Positions 35,601 to 48,312 of a DNA stretch of 64,000 nucleotides are shown in pieces (the stretch's first letter is position 1; each line of letters starts with the position of its first letter). The notes beneath the pieces are model-generated. The model was not told the DNA's origin and ran no database searches. It was given only the letters and a program-made list of their open reading frames with translations. Source of the DNA: Nilaparvata lugens (Eukaryota > Arthropoda > Insecta > Hemiptera > Delphacidae); the NCBI RefSeq assembly GCF_014356525.2, contig NC_052504.1:59478637-59542636 (forward strand), given 5' to 3'. The translations under genes were made by a program, and so were the position numbers.

Positions 35601-38600
35601 TAGAGTTTTACTGTATGGGTTATAATTATCACTCTTGTTATATTCCTCAAGAAACTGATATCACACCCAAGTCTTCTCCACTTAAAACCATTATAAATCA
35701 TTTCAACTCTCCATTCTATTCTTTGTTTGATTCTGTAAGTTTCATATATGAACTATCTAGAGAAGAATGAACGAGAACATTGAATTTCCGACAGGGATAT
35801 TTATCAATCGTGCCTTCTCAGAATCACTATTTTCAGAAGTCATGATTGCAGCACAAAATGACGCGACACCAGAGGTTTCACTGTGAGCTAATTAAACTTC
35901 CATCGAGTCTGTTCCTATTATATTCTATTCTCGAATACAAGCTGTTAAATTTCAAAATAGTATGCTGACAAAAGTATCCATCCTATAAGGGTGAGAGATG
36001 AGTTTTCAATCAAATAAAGATTTCAATATAATTAAGCGCTCCCACAAATAATAATAGTGAAGCAAATATTCGGTGGCATGGTGACAACAGCTAATTGCGT
36101 GCTGTTTGACAGTCGCCGACAATGTCAAACTCAAATTCAGAGGGTGGATATCTCAGTTAATGAGAGTTCAAGTTGGGGGGGCGCATGGGAGGAACACCAA
36201 GTGTTTTACATGAATTATTGAGTAGATGCATAGGTTCATAGCCTCGCGTCTGGTTTCAATTAACACGCAGCTTCTGATGAATAATTCATTCAGCTGCGAG
36301 CAATGACAAAATATTAATCTCGCAGAAAGAGAAATATTAGTTTGTAAATTGATCAACTACATAATAGAAACTAACCTAATGTTTCCCACAATTATTATTC
36401 TGGAACAGAGAACGCCAAAAATTGATTAGCTATAGGAAACTATTTGCTATTCGACTTTTGGAAAAATCCGTGAGATGTTAGTTTCAAATGATATTTCTGG
36501 TACATGAAAGTATTCAGTTTTCGATAACCATAAGAATTTGCAATTTCAACGTTGCCTTTATATGTATCATCATGATAAATTGACAATAATATAGAGATGA
36601 TACAGAAAACAAATATTTTGGAGGTGGATTTGCTATTGATACACATTTGTTTGAATAGATTAAAGATATAAAGACGAATAATTATTATCAAGCGAAAATC
36701 CTAATTGAAAGTAAAATAAGAAGTAATTATTCATGGCTCGAATGCCTCAGTAATAGTTGAACTGATTTCTATATTATGGAAACGAGTTTAATTTTCACTA
36801 AGGCATTTCAATCTAGAATAATTAATTACTTTTTCTTTTTTCTCTTTCCATTATCAGTGTTTCAATGTTAAGTCGGGCCTAGGCCACAAACTCAAGTTCT
36901 GTCGTAAATTTGTCAAACTCTTTAACTAAGGATGATGATATACTCATGAGAGATGTCATGGAAATTTTGGAGAAATAGCAATAAGGATATTATTTACCTA
37001 TTTAGACCACATGAAAAACATTCTGGTTCATGATGCTGACCTTTCCATGATGCTTCCTTTGGACATACTTATATGTACATTCTGGAAAACACCATTAAGC
37101 TAGTTCTCAATAATAAATCATGAATACAATAGGAAATGAACCATTCAGAAATCTTACAGGGATCTCACAAATTAAACAGATTTGAAAAATGAACTTTATG
37201 ACCGTATAAAAATACCATCATATTCAATGGAAGTTTTAATTGGTTTTAACTTAATTTTCCCATTCTGGCTCCATCAACACATTTCTTTCTCTTTTGTGAC
37301 TGATTCCTCCTCAATATTCTTGCCTGATAGTCCTCTAGGCCATGAGCTATTTCTCTCCAGAAATTGTTCAAATTGTTCAGATGTAAGGATTTAGAAAGCG
37401 CTGGCTGTTGAACTTTGGAGCCTTGTTTGTGAAGTGGCTTCGAGTTCAGTTTAGTTGTAATCCATCTCTGCAGAAAACAAGCTAGCAGATCTTCCCTGTC
37501 CGGACTTTGAACAAATTGTCAGGCTATTTTCTCTCCTCTACAATCTTCTCCAAGCTGTTCTTCCATTCGATTTCTGCTGAAAATCACTCATATTACAGGC
37601 ATCTCTATAGTTTAGAGTGTGAATATTTTCATCCATTCAGAATGCATTGAATAAAATAAAAGTATACATTTCAAAGAAGTTCACAGCTTAAAACGCCAAA
37701 ACAAACCTCATTCACATCAAAAGTATGGAACAAATGTTTCTCTTCAGAAATGAGAATTAAATAAAGATTAGAAGAGAATGAGATCTTATTTAGAATTTGA
37801 CAGCTCTATAACGTAATTTATATCAACTGATTCACAATGTATTAGAAAACTGAGCATTGATAACAATTTATTATAATCTGCGTGTAGGTTATGTAAGATA
37901 TCTCTTTCACCTGAGTTACGTCATTATATGGAATTGAATGATTGGTGAAGCTCTTCAAGTGTTTCAAGCAATAACATCCACTCTCTCAGCAAATCAATGT
38001 ATGAGTTAAACGATAATAGGAGACGTCAGTGATAGCGCTTGAAGAATAGCGGTTGCAGCTCTTCTGGGGGAATTGATGACTCGGATTGAAATCAGAAGAC
38101 ATTTATTGGGGATACGAAGCGGCAAAGGTCAGTACTATTAATACAACCAGTGCAGATTTACGGGAGAAGAAAGAGAGAGAAGGAAGTGGGAGTCTGGCTA
38201 AGAAAGAGTGAGAATAAATGAAACAGTGTGAGAGAATTATACAAAGTCTCCCGAGGAGAGAAAATCTAAGGTGATTCCGTTCAGGATGTCTGACCCAAAG
38301 TGCCGCGAAGATAGTGCCATGCATGTCTCCTGATCCAAGATTTATGTCGAGTCTCGTCACATCTTAGCTACTTGGCTCATGGCCAGAGACTCAAATCCCA
38401 TTTTCCACTCTCTTAACCTACATTCTTCCGCTCTGATGTTGAAGAGAGATTTCAAATAGGATAGAAGAAAAATCTGCGTCCTAACCAGCATTTTATTGAC
38501 TTCTACTTAAAAGGGATCATTCAAATCTCAGATTTAAAGAGAAATGGCTTCCCAATCCAGACTTATAACTGGATTTCCAATTATATCGGAGATTGAGCTC

Positions 38601-38804
38601 TGTCAGTATATTCAATTCTATTTTCGTCCATCATACTAGACACTTTGAACTAGGCTCTACCTTGACTATAGGAATTATAATTCAAGGGTATTCAATCTTG
38701 CATCAAGGTTGAATAAAAGATGATGTTTCATCATGTAGTGAATATGTATGAGAAACAGTACTGTGATTAAAGTACAAAAAATGATAACGCTATAAATACT
38801 TTAC
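32606..38804. other. Non-coding stretch, nothing recognised
   Basis: Six kilobases of AT-rich DNA with no supported gene. Weak points of note are a GC-richer patch at 34250-34450 containing a short direct repeat (GATCTGTATG twice), and GGGCCGGTTTCCGAGCTCAG at about 35370-35390, which looks like a repeat end. Frames in this stretch have no motifs. Confidence 0.4.
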
Positions 38805-39695
38805 AGTATGAATGAATGAATGATATATTTGCCAAAAAAAAAACAAAATACAAAAAACTTCACAAAAAAAATATATGCTACTGCACTTAACTAAAATACA
38901 TACATAAAAATTAGGGAACTATTAATAATAAAAATAATCATAAAATTTTGGCTCTACTGGCAAAAGTAACACTTGAGCGTCAGTAGTGAGTTCAATTGAA
39001 AATTAATTATATAATATTATGTACATGTACAAGGAAGAAGAGTAAAAGTTGAAAAAGTTAAGTTGCTATTGAACAAAATTAACAGAAATAGAATAAAAAC
39101 AATATAAGAATAAGAAGAACATTGACAACAAAAAAGTAATCAAGTAATATTGAAATAGATGTTTGCTCTCACCCATTTATCAATTTCATTTTTCAGTTTT
39201 TTGAGAAAGGACTGGTAATAAAATGAATTGTGATTCTATTTGCAAAGAATTCCATAAAATACTGAAGCTGATGATTATTGACTGTCAATCTAAAAAATGA
39301 TCTATTATATAAGTTGTTCACTGTTGGGCGTAAATTGTGTAGGTTCGCATTAAACGAAGGCTTTCTCTATTTTTATTGATATGGAAAGTTATGCTCTTGA
39401 CAAACACTTGCCGTATTGTTGGTACTCCAAACTCAATAAACAAATTCTTGCTGGGATACAATCTAGGTCTCTCAAGGGCTGCCCTGATTATATGTTTTTG
39501 TAAAACAAATATATATTGAAGTGAGGGTCAAAAGTGCCTCCCCAAATTTCTTTACCATACTGGAATAGAGAATGTGCATAAGCATGATATGTTCTTATGA
39601 TGTTCATGTCATTTATTGAATTCATCTTATAAAATACAATTGGCAGGTATTTCAATTTTGATACAAGGTAGTATACATTCATGGATCGCCTAATA
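38805..39695 (-). pseudogene. LINE reverse transcriptase C-terminal remnant
   Basis: On the minus strand a decayed frame from 39682 reads LPIVFYKMNSI, then IRTYHAYAHSLFQYGKEIWG, the conserved thumb pattern of Jockey/CR1-type reverse transcriptases. In a shifted frame it continues LQKHIIRAALERPRLYPSKN, then EFGVPTIRQVFVKSI and FLKKLKNEIDKWVRANI. The 3' end is probably the (ATTC)n tract at about 38808-38822. It is a truncated copy with at least one frameshift near 39490. It resembles the remnant at 45.6-46.3 kb (RPRLYP and ALFQYG-like words). Confidence 0.7.
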
Positions 39696-41750
39696 GGATG
39701 AGGAATAATACCTTCACTTTACTGTAAACCTACATGATAAATTCATGACATGATCATTGTTATCAGTCTGACTGATAATGGCATGATCAAGTATTCAGAA
39801 AAACTTTGTGAAACGTTAACAGGTGGATGGAAAACAAACATAGGAGAAACTCTGCAAGACTAAAAAAGTTGTGCCAAAAGTTGATAGCTGTTGATAGCCA
39901 CACACAGCATAACTGAATATGAATGTGAGAACAGATCGATAGAGTGAGGGGTACTGTCAATGCATGACTCGATTTCTCATTTTCAGCTATTTGATATTCT
40001 TACTTCTTAGAATTATTTTTCATTTGTCGTTCCAAGAAATTCAGAAAAATTTGATTCGATTCCATTTTTATTCTCCAGCATGCAATCATAGATATTTCGA
40101 TTTATGAGAGTGGTGATTTTTTTGGAAATAATGTGCAACAAAACCTCCAAAGCACTGTATTCAATAGAACACGTCCTTCTGAACTTTGAAGGATTGGAAT
40201 TTTTTATGATCAGTAAAGTAAAATGTTGATGGGAGAGAATATGAGCTTGACATTTCCAAACATCATTATTTCTCCACGTAAATCCGGTGAACTCTTAATT
40301 ACCTCTTTCAATTTATGAGATGGATTTTTTTTCAATTTTATGATGTGAACGAATAATGATAAAGATGACAACGATAGTTTCAATCATAATTTATTATTCA
40401 ATTGGAACGCACTAGTTCAACATTTCCTTCTCATTGATCGATTTTCCTAATTTTCCTTATCATTTTTTATCACAGTTTGGTTCTAGTGAGATTGAAATAC
40501 TAAAATGTAAAGATTGCGGTCAGCCATATTGAATTGTAAAACATTGGAATGAATCCGAGATTAGAAAGTAGCATAGTTCAAAGTAGAAAATCATTATAGC
40601 TGGATTTCATAAAGAAAAAATGACAAAAAAACTCGTTATAATATTATAAGATGGATCAAAATCGTTTAAAAGTTATAAAATGAACCAATAACTATTGCAC
40701 TATAGACTCACTCTATTTAGTTCAAATGCTCATGTTAACATTTTTTACCAACATTTTCAAATATAACATGTAGTTTAGTTTAGATTACACTCCATTTAGT
40801 TTAAATACTCATGTTTGTACCAACATGTTGAAATATAACCAACTCACCTTTCAGAATTATATACAGACTTTAACGTCTGCTAAGAATCGTATTTCATGGT
40901 ATTTTCGAATTCAAGTGATAGAGTAAATCCAATATTGTAGTACAATAAGTTTGAGACTTCAAAATTTGTTCAATGGCAAATTATAATGTCCGATTACTAC
41001 CTCATGATAGATAGCCAGAACTAATGACTAGTCGATTAAAGTTTTCATTCAATTGAGCAGATTGAGCCATTATCACTAGGAATATTGAGGCTTTTAGCTG
41101 ACATGCTGAGGAATGATCTTCTTACTAATTATATTTGTCGCAACGACCAATAGTTGAGATTTTTGGAAACTACAATGACAGAGCTCAGATAATTTGTGGG
41201 AAAATGTCATTCAACTTCGATTCCTAAACTCATTAAAATAAGGTCGAGGGATAATTGATCACATTCAATGTTACACAATCATTCATTTAATTATCATTAG
41301 AATCACACATTCTGCACTGGTATCAAAGAACTTGGTCTTGAGAGGGCTCCAAGATAATGCCAAGATATGTCTAAAATCTTTTTTTTCTTCATTGTTCTTA
41401 CCAGTGGGTTTTCTAAGTTCTCCAACCGTTTTCGGTAACTAATTGACAGAAAATTCATGCCATACGTATGAATAAAACTTGATTGATTTGGATAGAATGT
41501 TCATTTTTTAATTTTGCAATGATTTATGCGTAAGATTATGTTTGAAGAAGATATTGACTCATGAAGTGAGTAACAATGTATCTCATCAACAAAATTATAT
41601 TTTTTTAGAGAGCTCTAGAATTGAAAGTTATACGATCAGTTCATTATCAGTCATGAGTTCCTTGAACTCACATCCTTTAACTGATCTTTTGACGAAAATA
41701 TGAAATTTATGTGGTTTGATATCTATCATGCTTCCGCTGGTGTTGAACTT
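39696..41750. other. Non-coding stretch upstream of peptide gene 1
   Basis: No coding region is recognised. The last 100 bp before 41757 would be the proximal upstream region of peptide gene 1. I see no convincing factor-binding cluster there. Confidence 0.4.
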
Positions 41751-41756
41751 TTTTGT

Positions 41757-41789
41757 TATAAAACGCGGCTACATGAAACAGAACAGTTG
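41757..41789 (+). promoter_or_regulatory. Putative core promoter of peptide gene 1
   Basis: TATAAAA at 41757-41763 is followed 28 bases on by ACAGTTG, an insect initiator-like sequence whose A is at 41785. The predicted leader to the ATG at 41800 would be only about 15 nt. This is inferred from spacing alone. Confidence 0.45.
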
Positions 41790-41799
41790 AAGCTTTATC

Positions 41800-41911
41800 A
41801 TGAAACTACTTGTGCCAATTATTACTATCCTTTCATTTGTAACGTTCTCCTTGATAGGTGTGACGGACGCATACCCTACGGAAGAGAATGCCCTTCATGG
41901 ACTGGATAGAA
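41800..41911 (+). CDS. Secreted cationic peptide gene 1, exon 1 (signal peptide)
   Basis: The exon encodes 37 residues plus the first base of the next codon. It opens MKLLVPIITI, with a hydrophobic core to about residue 20 and a likely signal-peptidase site after VTDA. The acidic pro-region start YPTEENALHGLDR follows. The donor GTAAGT starts at 41912 (phase 1). The ATG lies in a good context (TATCATG). The same-length exon at 48201-48312 matches at 17 of 37 residues with no gap and has the same phase and a nearly identical donor (GTRAGTTGCA). That match is the main reason to believe both. It joins exon 2 at 43640. The family is not recognised; the peptide should enter the secretory pathway. 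Confidence 0.75.
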
Positions 41912-43054
41912 GTAAGTTGCATCGAAATCGTTGGTTCTAGTAGTTGATACATTTTTTTTTGTATCATGCTTATAACTTCGCTAGAAAAATTAGACTGTCA
42001 TTAGCCTCCAGTAGCAAGCATAGAGATCAGTTTTTCACAAAAAAATAGTTGGATGTGAATTAATATTGATACAATAGAGTGAAATTTTAGTTAAAAATTA
42101 AACAAATATTATGATAGATGATTGGTTAATACCAATTTCTCATACTCAGTACTTGAATCATCATTGTAACGCTCTTTCCTATTCCAGGAAAATGTATAAA
42201 TCGTGTTATTAGCTACAGAAAAAAATAATTGTATTATCATGCCATCATCAGATTGTGTCATCTATTAAAAAAGTGAGGGAAAAAATCAGGAGTCTTTATT
42301 TATTTGTATATACTTGATATTCTTAGTTGAAATAGGAGAATCTTTAGTGGATTATCACAAGTTATTCATGACAGGACATGACTTTTACAGGACATTTTAT
42401 TATCATGCATTTTAAGTCTATCTATTGCCAGGATGTAAATTTATCTCTCTATTATAGTGCATCTGTAAAGAATGACACAAACTGACTTATGTTGAAGATA
42501 GAAATATTGAGACTGAAAATCCTGAATGTACTGCCAGTAATATATACAAACACTAGACAAAAAAATGACGAGAATTTAAGAAGGGTAGATTGGAAGTTCT
42601 GTGAACAGTGGAGCTTGCGCAGTTATATTGTGGAGTGTAAATCACTTGTACTGCTTCAAAGTTATAAAAATCAATACAAAATATAGTAAACTACTCTCAC
42701 CTTGGATTATTACTAAGAGTATTCAAGTATTCAAGGCAGTTCTCTAAGAAGTGGGAATTACGCAGATTTCTTGTGTAGTCCCGTGGCTCAATCCATACAG
42801 TCTATCCCTAATCAGATGCTTCTAAAGTTCACTGGTGAAGAGTGTACAGAAGTATGAATCATTCATCATTTCCTTCCATACTATCCATAGAATATAAAAA
42901 CCATACACATACATCATCGCGTAATTCAAAAATGAGCATTCTTGACAAATCAATTTTATTCTAAGTTATTCGATTTAAAGATTCGATTTTGTATTTTTGA
43001 CCTAATCCTGAGGCCTTTTCAAGACCAAATTATACTTTAGCTGTTGATATTGCA

Positions 43055-43205
43055 CCCTTCAGTCTGCTAGCGCAACTGGTTGTCGGTTTGAGTCCCGCTG
43101 TAAGCATGGACATTTAATCATTCCATAAAATCAGTAACGCACTTCCCATTAGGCCTTCTCACGAACAAGCTCATGTGGGTGAACCGCAATGAAAAACAAA
43201 AAATG
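43055..43205 (+). repeat. tRNA-derived SINE-like piece in gene 1 intron
   Basis: CAGTCTGCTAGCGCAACTGG, then TTGTCGGTTTGAGTCCCGCT, resemble pol III A- and B-box regions (GGTTTGAGTCC for GGTTCRANNCC). After about 110 bp it ends in an A-rich stretch (AATGAAAAACAAAAAATG). It is too diverged for a tRNA gene and is probably an old SINE in the 1.7-kb intron of peptide gene 1. Confidence 0.4.
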
Positions 43206-43639
43206 TAAACATTTTTCGAATATTTCAAATATTTGTTCTCAAAAAATCTGATTAAATACAGTAATCACATATTTTGGACGTATCTTGAATTTTCCTCTCA
43301 TACTCGTTCTTTGTGCGTCTCCAGATGAGCAACTGATTAAACCAACCAAATTTCAACGTATTTTGACGAACAGATTTTCAATAATGTTGTTAAATTTATG
43401 AATAAGAGTCATTTCTATTTTATAGAATATATTCATAACATAAAATAATAATTTCACAATTTCATATAATATTAAACACAATGAATTATCATAAACATTA
43501 GTTGAGTGATAATTTACTCAGTTCATAATCGCTCATTTCTCTCCTCATCTGTTCATATCTGTTTATTGATTGAGTTATCTGAATGTAAATAGATTTCAAT
43601 TTTTTATTTACTGGAGTATTTATTTGTGATTTGTTGAAG

Positions 43640-43797
43640 TATCGCCTGAATCTGAACCGATGCGGCTTGCACGATCTCTCATGCATCGGTCCCGTTTCTT
43701 GTATCCAGTCCACTATCCCTGGTACAGGCCGAGAAGACCAGGACAGCCGATTTTTACACGGACGAGGCCCAAACATTGGAATAATATTGGGAGATGA
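43640..43797 (+). CDS. Secreted cationic peptide gene 1, exon 2 (Arg/Pro-rich, C-terminal Gly-Arg)
   Basis: The acceptor is TTGTTGAAG ending at 43639. The spliced codon A|TA gives Ile, followed by 51 residues and TGA at 43795-43797, for a total of 89 residues. It begins SPESEPMRLARSLMHR, shared with exon 2 of gene 2 at 13 of 20 positions. An Arg/Pro/Tyr-rich tail follows (YPWYRPRRPGQPIF), ending NNIGR. Possible processing sites follow LAR and MHR. The terminal Gly-Arg before the stop could give an amidated C-terminus. The tail resembles proline-rich antimicrobial peptides in composition, but a neuropeptide or other secreted factor is equally possible. A polyadenylation signal is at 43986-43991. 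Confidence 0.75.
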
Positions 43798-43985
43798 AGC
43801 CACCACCAATTGAAACTGAAGATGATAGCAGAATCACTGGACGTCATCTTCTGAAATCGCTTGCTGTGCTGCATTTGAATCGCATAATTGCATTGCAAGA
43901 ATGCATACTTTTACTGACTTTAGATCAAAGAGTTCACAGTTGTATATTATTATGTTCAGTTATTGTCTTCATATCAATTAGTCAC

Positions 43986-43991
43986 AATAAA
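43986..43991 (+). terminator. Putative polyadenylation signal of peptide gene 1
   Basis: AATAAA lies 189 bases past the stop codon of peptide gene 1. Another AATAAA occurs at about 44070. Which is used cannot be told from sequence. Confidence 0.4.
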
Positions 43992-44196
43992 AATAGTATG
44001 TGGAATGATTCAATGAATTTCTGAAAATCAATAATAAATTATCTGTTCATCTTGGAGTGCATTTATTCTTCAATAAACTTGATAAAGATACTCAACTGTA
44101 TGATACACACTTCGAAATTATAACAATAATAAATTGTGATGAGAGCACAGACCAAAGAACCTCCATAGAGTACAACCCAGACAGAACAACTCTAAG

Positions 44197-44330
44197 CTGT
44201 GCAACGGCTAGAAAAAAGCTTCTCACTTTTATATTTTTGAAAATTTTTCAATTTGTATACTATCAAGCTATGAAAATAGGAAGGTTTTCTCAAGAGAAAA
44301 TACACTAGCGAGCCACCCATGTCCTGTTAC
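44197..44330. repeat. Dispersed repeat piece shared with 6.6 kb
   Basis: Same family as 6620-6720: GTGCAACGGCTAGAAAAAAG, then TTTGTATACTATCAAGCTAT, then GGTTTTCTCAAGAGAAAA. Truncated; no coding content. Confidence 0.5.
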
Positions 44331-45639
44331 GATAGGCTTACTGACTGGGTAAACAATCTTTACACGACAATAAAAGAAGCCGTTAAAATATAAAAATATA
44401 CAGCTACTGTTCCATCGGAAAATCAACTATCCTTTTTTGATAAGAGAGCATCATCATCAATAATTTAATTTCCTCATCCACAGTATTCACCAGCTTCAAT
44501 AGCTAGAACGTATTTACCTATAACTAACATATATTTCTAATACAGTAGATTCACATGTTGACGGTTACTGCTTGGGAATTTTGGAGACAACGTGTCTTCC
44601 ATTACATTCCGACATTGGAAATTCTGACAATTCAAAGTGGATCTTACTTGAAATATAGAAAACGAGTTGGAATCAGCAGTTTTCCAGGTTTTACTGTTTG
44701 AATGAGAAGATTCCAAACCCATAGAAATAACCCTCAAATTTGAGATATCCCTATAATATCTGGTCAAATACATTCACCAATATTCACAAATCATATTCTA
44801 ACGTTCTATCGCGATCAGTCTCGTAGTTTTCAAATTCATTTTCCTCAAAAAATATACATTCATAAGTTATAGATTACTAAACTTGAAGCTTATTTTTCGA
44901 GAACGGGGAACAGGACTGCATAAAGTTATATTGTTGAATGAAAGGAGCACTTAATTAACAAATTAATGAATTTATTAATTCTTCTTAACTTTCACAAAAT
45001 TTGAAAAAACACACAATAATTTGTATACATCATAAAAATATACAAATAATCAAATGCTCACAAGATTTTCTTCTGATCGTGAGCCTAAAGAAATTACAAA
45101 AAGGGGGAAAACACCTAACCAATTGATTAAGAACTAGAGGTTTGAAAAAATAAAGAAACGATAAGCTAACAAAAGAGAGAAAAGAAACTACTAGTGTCAA
45201 CAGATGAACAGAAACTAATACTAATTAGGAGAAAAATACCTGAATATTTTGCCCTGCAGCATTTACCCTTCTTAAAGGATCTAATTTGTATATATGTTTT
45301 CAAACTAATACCCTAAAACATGAACCATACTGCTAAATAACTTGGTGAATCACTGTACTAATGCCTCGAGTTATGTCACCATATAAGTTTGACGTTTTAA
45401 TTCATCTAAAGATTCCTTTTTTTAATATTCATTGAACAGCATGAGAGAAAGTCCTGCGGAACGGTATTTACCAGTTTATCATATATATAGGGGAATTGGA
45501 TCCTACAAATCTGTATTATTAGTTTGAGTTAAGTTAGATGTTCTAAATGTCTGACGATTGTTGTAGGGTGTGATTCGAATGTTCAAAAGGTTCCTGTTTT
45601 TATTCATGTACAATATTATATTTTCTATTTATGACTGTT
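44331..45639. other. Non-coding stretch between peptide gene 1 and a LINE remnant
   Basis: No gene is recognised. The right part may be 3' UTR of the minus-strand LINE remnant that follows, but the boundary is not visible. Confidence 0.35.
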
Positions 45640-46345
45640 TGATTGTAGAAATATTGGCTTCCTGAAAAGAGTTTGAGTCGGGTACAGCCTTGGCCTGCCT
45701 AGTGCAACCTCAATAAAATATTTCTGTATGTTGAAAAGTTTGCTTATGTGTTGTTTTGCTGCACCATCCCACACTCTCATCCCATACTGTAGAACAGATT
45801 GAGCGTGTGCAAAATAGATTACAATAGAAAAATTTGGCAGTTTTAATTAACTTATTCTATAGAATTTGTTTGTTAAATACTTGGTCTTATTACATAACGA
45901 TTGAATTTGGCTATCCCACCTCAAATGTCGGTCAACCAATACCCCTAAATATTTAACAGATTCTGAGTCCTCTAAGGCAGGACAGTTACAACTTGTAAAA
46001 CTAAATCAATGCAGCCAGTTTTGTGAATTTTTATAGTTATTTGAGTAATTGGTTGAGTGGCAGCATTCGGAGTGAATGTCATGAAATAATACTTTTTATG
46101 ATTCAATGTTAAGGTATGGTAGTCAAGCCAAGCTTTGACAACTGGTATTTCTCTCTCAGCTGCAGCTCTAGTTTCCTCCCACTTATTACCTGAAAAGATT
46201 AGCAAAGGAGACTGCTTGGCCATTTTGAATGTTTATGCTTCGGAGATCGTTTTCATATAAATTAGAAACATGATGGAGGATAGGACGGTTCCTTGAGCTA
46301 AGCCGTAGTCAAAAGATGTTCAATACTGGTTTTATTGTCAATAGA
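45640..46345 (-). pseudogene. LINE reverse transcriptase remnant lacking the YxDD motif
   Basis: Minus-strand frames read, in order, GLAQGTVLSSIMFLIYMK (motif B region), then EREIPVVKAWLDYHTLTLNH, then SVKYLGVLVDRHLRWDSQIQ. The thumb HAQSVLQYGMRVWDGAA and ALGRPRLYPTQTLF follow. These are Jockey/CR1-type reverse transcriptase words. Between motif B and the KAWLDYH segment the catalytic FADD box is missing: the frame goes from QAVSFA-like sequence straight to NLF/LIFSGNKW with a small deletion and frameshift. It is a dead, truncated copy lying between the two peptide genes. Confidence 0.75.
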
Positions 46346-46863
46346 TAATATTTGGGTTTGTTGGCACTGGTTTAGATCCTTTACAACAGAAAATTGTAGA
46401 GCTCTCAAGAATAGAAGAATTTTATAGAGATGACTATTCGGAATACAATATATGGGGAAAATATCTACTCAGTAAACTGTGCTTGAGCTCAGCACAGCTA
46501 CGGTGGGGAGCAGACAACAGCTCAAGTACAACATTTTTGTGTAATAGTTTTATCATGAGTTGAGTGCAGAAGCAAAAAGCAAGTTAGCATAGGTATACCA
46601 CACTAATGAGTAGAAATAATTATTTTGATACTGCATAATTGGTTAGTTGAGCATTGAACATTTCAATCTTGAGCCATAACACTCGACAGGATACCAACAG
46701 ACCGTCAAATCAATATGTATATTCCAGTTCACTATCAACCTTCTATATCTTTCTATTCCACTTGTCCATATCTATCATATTAGTATATCAATAATATAAA
46801 TTCAATTAATAATATGTTCTAATCATTGCACAGATGTTTATTGGCATCGATCTTTACAGCGAC
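46346..46863. other. Non-coding stretch, nothing recognised
   Basis: AT-rich sequence between a LINE remnant and a MITE; no gene is seen. Confidence 0.4.
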
Positions 46864-47233
46864 TAGGGCTGAGCTCACATTGCATCCGATTTCGCACGAG
46901 AATTGATCGTACAGGTACGTACGGAAACGCACGAACGATCCCGATACATTGAAATTGATTGTGAGTGCTCACACTACATACGAGCTGGTCGTACGTTCAT
47001 GCACGTATAGTTCCGACATCCAAACTCGATCCCATCCTGTTGGGATATTTTTCTCACTTTGTACGATTGGGGATACATTGCTAAGCAGTAAACAAAACAT
47101 AACCTATCAAATATTAGCTTACGCATACTTCTTGACGGAGAGAAACGCGTTCAGTGTGCGCACTCATTTCGTACGATCGGTGTCGTAAGTTTATGTAAGG
47201 TAGAAATTCGTATGCATTGTGAGCTCAGCCTTA
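46864..47233. mobile_element. MITE-like element with TAGGGCTGAGC termini
   Basis: The left end reads TAGGGCTGAGCTCACATTGC and the right end, reverse-complemented, TAAGGCTGAGCTCACAATGC. The match continues to about 30 bp. The 370-bp interior is rich in CGTACG and GATCG words and has no coding frame. TAGGG-type ends suggest hAT, but the adjacent 8-mers (ACAGCGAC and TTCGGTTG) do not match, so the superfamily is unproven. Confidence 0.65.
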
Positions 47234-48120
47234 TTCGGTTGGTTCGCACCTCATCTAGATACTGCTATCTCGAGGGGAAAACCATTTTAAGTGGAAACAA
47301 TAGCCTTAAGTGAGCTCAATCTTATATGCTAGAAGAGTTGGATTATCAAAAATATACTTGAATGCAATATTGAAATCTTCGCGACAATCGAAATGGATTC
47401 TTGGAAACCACATTCGAATTTCAAATCTTGTAAACACAAGTTCTATGACTTTACACTATTCGTACTTTGTAACGTACTTATAGACGTATTAATTTATCCC
47501 TTATTCCAAGATTCAATGATCCAGTTGATTGGATTCTATAGTGGAATTACCTGAAAACTTTCTTTGTTGGTTGAATCGGAACCATTTATTTAATTATTTG
47601 AAAGGATCCTGACAGTTTGAACTTTAAAGTGAATCAAGCTGGATCATTCAGTAACTGAAAATTCGAAAGCTACAAATATGGATTACAAAACAGAATCCAA
47701 TTCTTCTTTATTCTAATATTTTAATTTTTCTTGTATTGCCGCTCATCACAAATGTTTGGAATGACTAATTAATCGAAATGCTAATGATATCATACATTTT
47801 CAATTTTGTTATTACAAAACATATTATAATATTATAATATGGAAACCTCGCTTATCTGTATGTAATCATACTGTATGGTATTCAGTATTGGAGTTACCAG
47901 AGATGAATAACTTCCATCGATCACCGCAACTTGTTAATAATCCTGAGAACTTTTATCACTTAGCTTTCCCTAAACACGAGCTATATGTAATCGAAATGTG
48001 GTTTTTGACTAAATTTTGATGAGAGAACGCTAGAATCCACAGTTACTTCCTTCCTTCAATTTCTATGTATAGAGACGAAAATATAAAAACGGAAATGACT
48101 TGAGGTCATTCCCAACTACC
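47234..48120. other. Non-coding region upstream of peptide gene 2
   Basis: No coding region is seen. Immediately upstream of the TATA-like box is GGTCATTCCC (48104-48113), a weak partial match to insect kappaB sites. It is noted without weight. Confidence 0.35.
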
Positions 48121-48127
48121 TATAAAT
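48121..48127 (+). promoter_or_regulatory. Putative TATA box of peptide gene 2
   Basis: TATAAAT lies 80 bases before the ATG at 48201, placing a start site near 48150. That would exclude the in-frame upstream ATG at 48138 from the transcript and agrees with the homology-based start. Confidence 0.4.
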
Positions 48128-48200
48128 CGAATTTCTCATGATAAGCAATCTTTCGTTGAAAAAATACTGCTATAGGAAACCAAAGTGTGATAGTTCCAAC

Positions 48201-48312
48201 ATGAAGCTGCTTGGACCAATAATTATTCTCCTATCATCTATCATCGTATTTATTATTGGTGGTAGCGACGCATTCCCTGTGGAGGTCAATGAGGTTCGAA
48301 TGCTGCATGAAA
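48201..48312 (+). CDS. Secreted cationic peptide gene 2, exon 1 (signal peptide)
   Basis: The exon has 37 codons plus one base. It opens MKLLGPIIILLSS with a hydrophobic core and a likely cleavage site after GGSDA, then FPVEVNEVRMLHE. The donor GTGAGT starts at 48313 (phase 1). Length, phase, the SDA/TDA cleavage context and the GTRAGTTGCA donor all match exon 1 of gene 1 at 41800-41911. The start at 48201 (AACATG) is chosen because it aligns with gene 1; an in-frame ATG at 48138 would add an implausible charged 21-residue extension. It joins exon 2 at 63105 across a 14.8-kb intron filled with LINEs. Confidence 0.72.

Noticed and set aside
41700..41909. 69-codon frame overlapping peptide gene 1 exon 1
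   Set aside because: It lies in a different frame from the signal-peptide exon that is conserved with gene 2. It has no features of its own.
43498..43813. Minus- and plus-strand frames of 60-103 codons overlapping peptide gene 1 exon 2
   Set aside because: They are shadows; only the frame from 43642 matches the paralogous exon at 63107 with the same length and stop position.
48104..48113. kappaB-like site GGTCATTCCC upstream of peptide gene 2
   Set aside because: It deviates from the consensus at the third G and has no counterpart upstream of gene 1; not enough to claim immune regulation.
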